A DNA stretch of 9,469 bases from an uncultured Clostridiaceae bacterium (GTDB taxonomy: Bacteria > Bacillota > Clostridia > Lachnospirales > Lachnospiraceae): positions 1 through 9,469 of the forward strand of contig CAMWOF010000072.1 in NCBI GenBank assembly GCA_947175805.1, read 5' to 3'. A program made the position numbers and the translations under genes. Positions 1 through 5,264 of the stretch are shown here, one piece after another. Numbering within the stretch: the stretch's first letter is position 1; each line of letters starts with the position of its first letter. A model generated the notes under the pieces. That model saw only the letters and a list, made by a program, of their open reading frames with translations. It did no database searches and was not told the DNA's origin.

Positions 1-703
1 CCCCTGGGGGAATATACCTGCTGAGGGCATTTAAAACTGTTGTCTTTCCGCTCCCCGTGCCACCGGAGATAAAAATGTTATAGCCAGATTTTACCAGCAG
101 GGAAAGCAGCTTTGCCGCCTGCTTTGTCAGGCTGCCCATGTCCGTCAGCCTCTCCATGGTAATGGGCTCCTTTGGAAAGCGGCGGATTGTCATGACCGCT
201 CCATTTAACGCTACCGGCGGAAGTACCACATTGACCCGGGAGCCGTCAGAAAGACGGGCATCCACCACCGGATGCGCCTCATTTACAATGCGGTTGCATG
301 CCGAAACCACCTGTTGGACAACATCCCGCAGCTTTTCTTCGCTGATAAAGGCTTTTGGCAGTCTTTCCAGCCTCCCCTCCCGCTCCACAAAAATATTCGC
401 ATAACCGTTAATCATAATTTCCGTTACCGTCTCATCCTCCAGCAGCTCCGAAAGCAAATCCAGCTTGCGGAGGCTGTGAAACAGCTCCTGTCTGAGCGAC
501 AGCATTTCCTTAAGCGGAATCCGGTACTTAACCGCCTCCTCCCGGATACAGTTGTCAATCAAGCGAAGCACAGTATCATCCTCCGGCTCACTGTCCAAAC
601 TCACTGCCGACATCACACTTTCCCGCAGCTTTTCCTTATAGGAAATATGCTTGTTACCATCGTCTAAAAAGGTCTGTAATTTATCCTCCACTCTTAAAAA
701 CAT
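1..703 (-). CDS. tadA: TadA/CpaF-family type II/IV secretion ATPase, N-terminal part (3' end outside window)
   Basis: This is the motor ATPase that powers assembly of Tad (Flp-type) pili at the cytoplasmic face of the membrane. 234 codons are present; the gene runs off the left edge. Residues about 95-113 carry the N-terminal-domain signature of CpaF proteins (EIMINGYANIFVEREGRLE). Residues 147-158 read VDARLSDGSRVN, the conserved stretch just ahead of the core, and residues 214-222 are the Walker A loop GGTGSGKTT. Walker B, the Asp box and the His box would lie outside. Family members are usually about 380-450 aa, so slightly over half is visible. The start ATG (701-703) follows the tadZ-like stop by 6 nt, with AGGGAGGG directly in front. 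That spacing is short, and a GTG four codons in (689-691) is an alternative start. Its place after prepilin peptidase and TadZ genes supports a Tad rather than a competence or type II system. Family certain, start less so. Confidence 0.93.
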   Translation of the reverse strand, partial: MFLRVEDKLQTFLDDGNKHISYKEKLRESVMSAVSLDSEPEDDTVLRLIDNCIREEAVKYRIPLKEMLSLRQELFHSLRKLDLLSELLEDETVTEIMINGYANIFVEREGRLERLPKAFISEEKLRDVVQQVVSACNRIVNEAHPVVDARLSDGSRVNVVLPPVALNGAVMTIRRFPKEPITMERLTDMGSLTKQAAKLLSLLVKSGYNIFISGGTGSGKTTVLNALSRYIPPG

Positions 704-709
704 CCCTCC

Positions 710-1576
710 CTAAATAGTGATATCCCCGGACAACAGCTCGGAAACCCTTCGCTGAAAAAGCGTCCTGTCCCTATCTGCATCGGGAAGCTCTAAATATTCC
801 ATCCGTTCTAAAAGCTGCCGGAACCCAAGCCTTGTCAGTCCTGCCTCCATACTTTTTTTCTTTTTGCTTTCCTGCTGCCCGGCAGGCATCGGCACAAGCA
901 GCCTGTCACAGCAGAGCAATAACTCAGGGCTTTCAAAAACACCGCTTCCCACATCAAAAACAACCGCCGTATACTCCCCAGACTGCTTTAACAGATTACA
1001 AAACCATTCCAAATGCTCCCGGTCTAATACCCTGAAATCAAAATAACAATCCGGCGACGCCAGTGCATAGGCAGAAAACATATTCTGCCTGCACTGCGCA
1101 AGCTCCTCTATCGCTCCCGCGTGCTTCTGCATAATAGAATATAAAAGTTGCTGAAAACCCTGCCCGTTACCAGGCAGGCTGTTAAACTCCTCCATACCGA
1201 TATATAGGCTGCCGGGAAGCTGGCGCGTAAGCTCCAGCGCAAGTGCCGTCTTACCACAGCGCCCAAGGGGAGAATACACCATATAAATTGCAGCATCCTT
1301 GGTATCTTTCTGTGGTATTGTCCGAAAGAAGCAGTCTGAAATCCTCTCTAAAAGTCTTGCCGCACTTTGATAGCGAAACAAAAGCTTTTCGTCCTCTGTT
1401 CTTGTATCAGAGAGAAAAAGAACCGGAATGTCCCATTTTGTTTTTTCTTCATTCCGGGGCATAATTAAAAGCGTCAGCGCCTGCTCCTTTAAGTATTCTT
1501 CCACTGCGGAAACATTGGTAAATGCCAGCATCAAAAACGGAAGCGATGCGCCGTTGATATACTCCGTCAAACGCAT
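710..1576 (-). CDS. tadZ: TadZ/CpaE-like P-loop ATPase (apparently 5'-disrupted)
   Basis: TadZ/CpaE proteins are MinD/ParA-like ATPases that place the Tad pilus machine at its cell site. The 288-aa frame from ATG 1576 has a receiver-like N-terminal part (about 1-85), a P-loop SPLGRCGKT at 102-110, and a Walker B-like strand VVFDVGSG at 205-212. The P-loop lacks the first 'deviant' lysine of MinD/ParA (KGGxGKT): leucine stands there. It keeps the GK(T) lysine, so nucleotide binding is plausible but altered. It ends 6 nt before tadA and begins after the tadV stop. ATG 1576 has only a poor Shine-Dalgarno sequence, and homology-like sequence (LYDTDENFT) continues in frame upstream of it to a TGA at 1613-1615. 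The receiver-like domain is therefore probably truncated at its first strand in the protein as encoded. The assignment to TadZ rests on operon position plus the P-loop pattern. Confidence 0.8.
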   Translation of the reverse strand: MRLTEYINGASLPFLMLAFTNVSAVEEYLKEQALTLLIMPRNEEKTKWDIPVLFLSDTRTEDEKLLFRYQSAARLLERISDCFFRTIPQKDTKDAAIYMVYSPLGRCGKTALALELTRQLPGSLYIGMEEFNSLPGNGQGFQQLLYSIMQKHAGAIEELAQCRQNMFSAYALASPDCYFDFRVLDREHLEWFCNLLKQSGEYTAVVFDVGSGVFESPELLLCCDRLLVPMPAGQQESKKKKSMEAGLTRLGFRQLLERMEYLELPDADRDRTLFQRRVSELLSGDITI

Positions 1577-1624
1577 TGTGAAATTCTCGTCCGTATCATA
1601 TAAGCCTATTCTTCACTGCTTCAT
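1577..1624 (-). other. Likely original 5' end of tadZ, interrupted by an in-frame TGA
   Basis: An AGGAGG (1633-1638) sits 8 nt before an ATG at 1622-1624. That ATG is in the same frame as the 288-aa tadZ reading frame, 16 codons upstream of ATG 1576. The frame reads M K Q stop R I G L Y D T D E N F T and then joins MRLTEY. RIGLYDTDENF resembles the first beta strand and acidic residues of a receiver-like domain, which is what TadZ/CpaE proteins have there. So the native start is probably 1624, and the TGA at 1613-1615 is a premature stop (one base from TGG or CGA). Re-initiation at ATG 1576 is possible. A sequencing error is the main alternative. Confidence 0.7.
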
Positions 1625-1636
1625 AGACATCACCTC

Positions 1637-2071
1637 CTACACGACACACCAATTGCGAAAAAAAGCCACATATACTGCCGCCAAAAAAATCGACAATGCA
1701 AAGTGAATGGTATGTTTCTTTTTTATGTGAAACTTTTGAAAAAATGGATGATTCAGCAAAAGCCGAATCAGAGATTGGCATGCGCCAAAAACAAATGCAC
1801 AGAATATCACTTCCAAAATCCGAAGCCCAAACAGGCTTCCCAGGAAGGATAACAGTTTAACATCCCCGCCGCCCAAGGCACCGATGTGAAACAGCGCAAA
1901 CAAGAGAACAAACGGTATCACCGCACCGGCTACCATCTGAAAAATAAACTGTAAACCCACGGTATACAGCATATAACCGGCACCAACTACTGTGCCAGCA
2001 GCCAGCAGACGATTCGGAATCCTGCCATCGGCAAAATCATAAAAGACTGCTGCCAAGGCAAAAGGTATCAT
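1637..2071 (-). CDS. tadV: TadV/CpaA-type prepilin peptidase (A24 family)
   Basis: Integral membrane aspartic peptidase that cleaves the leader of Flp-type prepilins. Only the peptidase domain is present, with no N-terminal methylase domain, as usual for TadV/CpaA. Taking ATG 2071 as residue 1 (144 aa), the two catalytic Asp motifs are visible: YDFADGRIPN at 11-20 (Asp12) and GGGDVK at 67-72 (Asp70). Several hydrophobic segments surround them. A longer frame from ATG 2116 is ruled out because that codon overlaps the -10 box of the promoter. A strong GGAGG (2091-2095) lies 19 nt before ATG 2071 but only 7 nt before an in-frame CTG (2081-2083). CTG initiation, adding LGYI, is therefore a real alternative. 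It is the first gene of the tad operon, and its TAG is 12 nt before the best tadZ start. Confidence 0.88.
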   Translation of the reverse strand: MIPFALAAVFYDFADGRIPNRLLAAGTVVGAGYMLYTVGLQFIFQMVAGAVIPFVLLFALFHIGALGGGDVKLLSFLGSLFGLRILEVIFCAFVFGACQSLIRLLLNHPFFQKFHIKKKHTIHFALSIFLAAVYVAFFRNWCVV

Positions 2072-2098
2072 AATATAACCCAGTCTATCACCTCCACT

Positions 2099-2138
2099 CG
2101 TATTCGTATAATACAATATACAACGTATTTACGTATTT
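2099..2138. repeat. Four CGTAT repeats and a 5-2-5 palindrome over the tad promoter; candidate operator
   Basis: On the plus strand CGTAT occurs at 2099-2103, 2105-2109, 2124-2128 and 2132-2136. The last two belong to a perfect tandem ACGTATTT ACGTATTT (2123-2138) that occupies the spacer between -35 and -10. They also form the inverted repeat ACGTA-TT-TACGT at 2123-2134. The first two lie at the predicted transcription start. Repeats placed in the spacer and at +1 are typical of repressor sites. The binding protein is unknown. Confidence 0.5.
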
Positions 2139-2143
2139 GTCAA
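2115..2143 (-). promoter_or_regulatory. Near-consensus sigma-A-type promoter of the tad operon
   Basis: On the minus strand, TTGACA (2138-2143) is followed by a 17-nt spacer and TATATT (2115-2120). Transcription would start near 2107-2109, giving a leader of only about 12 nt before the GGAGG of tadV. The -35 is a perfect consensus match and the spacing is optimal, so this should be a strong promoter unless repressed. The spacer is filled by a tandem repeat (separate entry). Confidence 0.82.
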
Positions 2144-2163
2144 GCAATATTTGTATGAAATTC

Positions 2164-2192
2164 TTTCCAGTTGTGCATACTATCGCTATAAA
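2164..2192 (+). promoter_or_regulatory. Candidate promoter for the small plus-strand gene
   Basis: TTTCCA (2164-2169, four of six matches to TTGACA) is followed by 17 nt and TATAAA (2187-2192), with transcription expected near 2199. It is divergent from the tad promoter, and the two -35 boxes are about 20 bp apart, so one regulator could act on both. The -35 is weak, hence moderate confidence. Confidence 0.5.
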
Positions 2193-2231
2193 ATTTTAAG
2201 CGCATCCGACATTGGCAAAAAGGAGAGTATA

Positions 2232-2432
2232 ATGCAAAAACAAAAACGGGAGCAATTGCAAAAGCAAAAAGAAATACTTGTAGAAATTGAGGCAGCCAGA
2301 AAACGGCTGCAAACCCTGTTAATCAATCTGGAATACGTTACTGACCCGGAAGTTATGGACATTTGCATCTACGAGCTGAAGGCTGTCCAATGCCGGTATC
2401 AATATTTATTAAAGCTGGCGAAAAACTGGTAA
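2232..2432 (+). CDS. DUF2508-like (YaaL-type) small protein
   Basis: A 66-aa, charged, predicted all-helical soluble protein. Residues 1-33 (MQKQKREQLQKQKEILVEIE onward) look like a coiled-coil helix. They are followed by VTDPEVMD (36-43) and IYELKAVQCRYQYLLKLAK (46-64), a pattern I associate with DUF2508/YaaL proteins (Asp-Pro turn, then IYELKA and RYxYLL). The function of that family is not established. The frame is open further upstream, but ATG 2232 is chosen because AGGAG (2221-2225) lies 6 nt before it and the predicted transcript starts near 2199. In Bacilli, yaaL sits near recR; here the gene stands alone, divergent from tad. It is the only gene on the plus strand. The family call is from memory of the pattern, without a search. 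Confidence 0.68.
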   Translation: MQKQKREQLQKQKEILVEIEAARKRLQTLLINLEYVTDPEVMDICIYELKAVQCRYQYLLKLAKNW

Positions 2433-2582
2433 CTGCTGCACCAGGGAACACATAACCTGACGGTAGTGTAAAGTGAAAGTATGAAAGTTATGATTGGTCG
2501 GCTCCTATGGAACATCCGGCATATGGCAGCAGGAGCAGTGTGTACTGTCCTGCCTGCCAGAAGCCATATGGCTAACCGGTGG
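2433..2582. other. Convergent intergenic region, no supported gene
   Basis: About 150 bases between the stops of the DUF2508-like gene (plus) and the hybrid kinase (minus). Its right half is a long imperfect hairpin (separate entry). The left half shows only short GAAAGTAT/GAAAGTTAT direct repeats around 2475-2491. I recognise no known riboswitch or RNA family. Confidence 0.5.
2516..2579. terminator. Long imperfect hairpin between convergent genes; possible terminator for the plus-strand gene
   Basis: CATATGGC (2520-2527) pairs with GCCATATG (2563-2570). An inner arm, GCAGCAGGAGCAGT (2526-2539), pairs with ACTGTCCTGCCTGC (2544-2557) with single-base bulges, leaving a GTGT loop. CCGG at 2516-2519 and at 2576-2579 can close the outside. 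Reading rightward, the hairpin is followed by TTAATTATTTT (2583-2593), a loose T-rich tract. Reading leftward no T tract follows. It may stop plus-strand transcripts, or be a structured element of another kind. Confidence 0.4.
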
Positions 2583-4361
2583 TTAATTATTTTGCTCGTC
2601 TCCGCCTACATACTTGTTCAGCTTTTCTACGACATCGTTTAAGTTGTACGGCTTCGCAATGTAATCATCCAGCTTCGCCTCTAAAATACGCTCCTTGTCT
2701 CCAAACATAGCTCTTGCCGTTACCGCAATAATCGGCAGACGTTTCCTGCCCTCTTTAAATTCAATCTTACGAATCTCCTGGGTGGCAGCCAGACCGTCCA
2801 TCACCGGCATCTGGATATCAAAAAGACCTGCGTCATACTCCTTCTGCTTGTAGAGCTCTACCGCCTTCTCGCCATTCTCAGCGATATCGTAGGAGTAGCC
2901 CGCCATGCCAAGAAGCTTGCCGATTACCTGCTGATTCACCGGCTCATCCTCTGCTACCAGAATACGGGCGCGCTTGGTTGTAACATTTACGGAGAACAGA
3001 GCAACATCTTCCTCTTCCTCCTTGTTCTGTACCGGCGATGCACCGGTAATCACCTTCAACGGAATCTCCACAATAAATGTACTTCCCATGGATTCCTTAC
3101 TCTGAACGGAAATATTACCGCCCATCAACTCCACAATCTGTTTTGTAATGACCAATCCAAGACCGGAGCCGCCATATTTTCTCGTATCTGAGGCATCCAC
3201 CTGGCTGAACCGGATAAAGAGCTTATCCATGTCCTTCTCGGAAATACCAATACCGGAATCGGTCACTGCAATTCGCAGCTTAAACAGATCATCATTGTCA
3301 TCTATGGCAGCCACCTTTACGCGGACACCGCCCTCCTCCGTAAACTTAATGGCATTAGAGAGCAGGCAGTTTAATACCTGCTGTATACGCTGGGAATCAC
3401 CCTTCACGGTCTGCGGAAGGTTATTTGCAAAGGTACAATCCAAGGTCAACTGCTTCTTCTCCGCTACCGGTACCTGTGCCGCTACTGTATCCTCTATCGC
3501 CGTCTTTACGTCAAATACCTCTTCCTTCAGGTTATATTTGCCCGCTTCCAGCTTACTGATATCCAAAATATCATTAATCAGGCGGAGCAGCGTATCTGCA
3601 CATTTCTTTGCAGTCACCAGATTGTCCCTGTAGTCCGCCTGCAAATCATCAGCCATTAAGGTAAGCTGTAACATTCCTAAAATACCGTTAATCGGTGTAC
3701 GGATTTCATGGGACATATTTGCCAGGAACTCTGCCTGCGTCTTGTATGCGATATTGGCATCCCTAACCGCCTGTCCAAGCTTCTCCTCCGTCTCCTTCTG
3801 CTCAGTAATATCAATAACTACCATGTTGATGTAATTCGCCTCTGTCTTATACATTACCGTATTAAAGACCTTGTTCAGGTTTTCCATGGTAATCTCCACG
3901 GCGAGCAGCTCACCCTCCTTTGTGCCGGAATTGCTGTAGGCGTTAAACCATGCATTAATATCCTGCAGCACATCCATCTTACTCTCACCGAGAATCTTGC
4001 CGTCATAGTCCGACGGATCCAAATTAAAATATGCGCAGAACCGCTCGTTGGCATCCGCAATCTTATAGCCAATCCCCCGCTTTGTGACAGAGTCCGTCAG
4101 AATCTCCGCCTGGGCAAACCCAATCGGCAGATTCAAAAATAACGTCCTGTACTTATCGCTCTTAACATTGGATGCCTTTTCGTCCTTTTTAATAAACGAA
4201 ACTGCCATCACTGTACAGGCAGCAGATAAAATAGCGCCAATCGCCGTCATCACAGGTGAAATTCTGGCCAGCGTACCGATAACAATGAATACAATAATCT
4301 GCGCTGCAATAGCAACAAAAATTGTCTTTTTCCAATTGCTGAATAAATTCTGATTTTCCAT
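2583..4361 (-). CDS. Membrane hybrid sensor histidine kinase (PAS-HisKA-HATPase-REC)
   Basis: A 592-aa two-component sensor that autophosphorylates on His and passes the phosphate to its own receiver. Two membrane segments (about 13-31 and 36-56) are joined by a loop of about four residues, so there is no extracellular sensor domain. A PAS-like domain (about 71-186, ending VVIDITEQKE) precedes a short linker. HisKA follows with MSHEIRTPINGILGML (216-231, phospho-His218). HATPase has an N box at Asn336, DSGIGI (368-373) and GGSGLGL (397-403). The C-terminal receiver (about 466-586) has the acidic pair Glu471-Asp472, phospho-acceptor Asp515 in FDIQMPVMDG, Thr548 and Lys570. All catalytic residues are intact. 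No Hpt domain or separate response regulator is in the window, so the final output is unknown. ATG 4361 is 12 nt after the galU stop, with AAGGGGG in front, so it is probably translated from the same mRNA as galU. Confidence 0.95.
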   Translation of the reverse strand: MENQNLFSNWKKTIFVAIAAQIIVFIVIGTLARISPVMTAIGAILSAACTVMAVSFIKKDEKASNVKSDKYRTLFLNLPIGFAQAEILTDSVTKRGIGYKIADANERFCAYFNLDPSDYDGKILGESKMDVLQDINAWFNAYSNSGTKEGELLAVEITMENLNKVFNTVMYKTEANYINMVVIDITEQKETEEKLGQAVRDANIAYKTQAEFLANMSHEIRTPINGILGMLQLTLMADDLQADYRDNLVTAKKCADTLLRLINDILDISKLEAGKYNLKEEVFDVKTAIEDTVAAQVPVAEKKQLTLDCTFANNLPQTVKGDSQRIQQVLNCLLSNAIKFTEEGGVRVKVAAIDDNDDLFKLRIAVTDSGIGISEKDMDKLFIRFSQVDASDTRKYGGSGLGLVITKQIVELMGGNISVQSKESMGSTFIVEIPLKVITGASPVQNKEEEEDVALFSVNVTTKRARILVAEDEPVNQQVIGKLLGMAGYSYDIAENGEKAVELYKQKEYDAGLFDIQMPVMDGLAATQEIRKIEFKEGRKRLPIIAVTARAMFGDKERILEAKLDDYIAKPYNLNDVVEKLNKYVGGDEQNN

Positions 4362-4373
4362 TCTATAGCCCCC

Positions 4374-5264
4374 TTATAATTGTTCCGCAAGCTGCTTGAT
4401 GTAGTCCATCAGCTGAGCCTTTACATCATCACGTTTCAATGCAAAATCCACCGTCGCCTTAATGAATCCAAACTTATCCCCAACATCGTAGCGGACGCCT
4501 TCAAAATCATAGGCATACACTGCTTGGCTGAAGAGCAGGCTCCTGATGGCATCCGTAAGCTGTATCTCACCGTTTTTTCCCGGCTCCTGCGTCTCTAATA
4601 TCTCAAAAATCTCAGGCGTCAGGACATAGCGTCCGAGAATCGCCAAATCACTGGGTGCATCCTCCAATGCAGGCTTCTCTATCAAATCGGATACCTTTAC
4701 ACGGCGGCTGCCGTTTTTCATCGCCTTTGCCGGTTCCACAATTCCGTATCTATTTACAAATTCATGGGGCACGGTCTGAACACCTACCACGGACGCACCA
4801 TACTCCTCATACACGTCTAAAAGCTGCCTGAGCGCCGGGGCTGCCCCTTCATTGACGACTACATCATCTCCCAGAAGCACTGCAAAAGCCTCGTTTCCCA
4901 CAAAGGACTTAGCGCACAAAATCGCATGCCCCAGCCCTCTCGGCTCCTTCTGTCTTACATAATAAATATTTGCCATGTTTGCAATCCGGCAAATGGTATC
5001 ATATTCCTCCTGCTTCCCCGACTGCTTCAGACGCTCCTCCAACTCGTATGAACGGTCAAAATGATTCTCCATACAGTGCTTATTGGAATTCGTGATAATT
5101 AAAATCTCCTCAATCCCGCTGTCCACCGCTTCCTGAATAATGTACTGAATCGTTGGAATATCCACTATCGGAAGCATCTCCTTGGGAATCGCCTTGGTCA
5201 CCGGAAGGAATCGCGTCCCCAGCCCTGCTGCCGGAATAATCGCCTTCCTGATTGGCTTCTTCAA
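4374..5264 (-). CDS. galU: UTP--glucose-1-phosphate uridylyltransferase (GalU)
   Basis: Makes UDP-glucose from UTP and glucose-1-phosphate, the donor precursor for cell-surface glucans, glycolipids and teichoic acid decoration. 296 aa is the normal bacterial GalU length. Motifs in order: PAAGLGTRFLPVTKAIPKEM (11-30, nucleotide loop with the Lys-Glu-Met-Leu-Pro end), LGDD (131-134, metal-binding Asp), YGIVE (173-177), IEKP (195-198), GEIQLTDAI (232-240) and YDVGDKFGF (259-267). In place of the frequent VDKP it has VDIP at 34-37. The start is TTG at 5262-5264, with AAAAAAGGGGG (5274-5284) 9 nt ahead. The next in-frame ATG (Met30) would delete the catalytic loop, and a TAA in the same frame lies at 5283-5285. 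The first 155 nt overlap the open 3' end of the GtrA-YfhO gene in another frame, which suggests translational coupling. Confidence 0.95.
   Translation of the reverse strand: MKKPIRKAIIPAAGLGTRFLPVTKAIPKEMLPIVDIPTIQYIIQEAVDSGIEEILIITNSNKHCMENHFDRSYELEERLKQSGKQEEYDTICRIANMANIYYVRQKEPRGLGHAILCAKSFVGNEAFAVLLGDDVVVNEGAAPALRQLLDVYEEYGASVVGVQTVPHEFVNRYGIVEPAKAMKNGSRRVKVSDLIEKPALEDAPSDLAILGRYVLTPEIFEILETQEPGKNGEIQLTDAIRSLLFSQAVYAYDFEGVRYDVGDKFGFIKATVDFALKRDDVKAQLMDYIKQLAEQL

Noticed and set aside
1613..1615. TGA in tadZ read as selenocysteine or tryptophan
   Set aside because: No hairpin resembling a bacterial SECIS element is evident just after the codon, it is at codon 4 of a protein family with no selenocysteine need, and UGA ends other genes in this window as a normal stop or is avoided.
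1596..1781. A 61-codon minus-strand frame spanning the tadV end and tadZ start
   Set aside because: It is out of frame with both conserved genes and has no family resemblance; it exists because the tadV region is open in another frame.
2151..2231. Upstream extension (27 residues) of the DUF2508-like gene to ATG 2151
   Set aside because: It would start before the predicted promoter, has no ribosome binding site, and its residues are unlike the charged helix that follows.
2481..2642. A 53-codon plus-strand frame with a hydrophobic C-terminal segment, overlapping the kinase 3' end
   Set aside because: No ribosome binding site, the first part crosses the hairpin, and the rest is antisense to the conserved receiver end of the kinase. 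The hydrophobic stretch is a shadow of that sequence.
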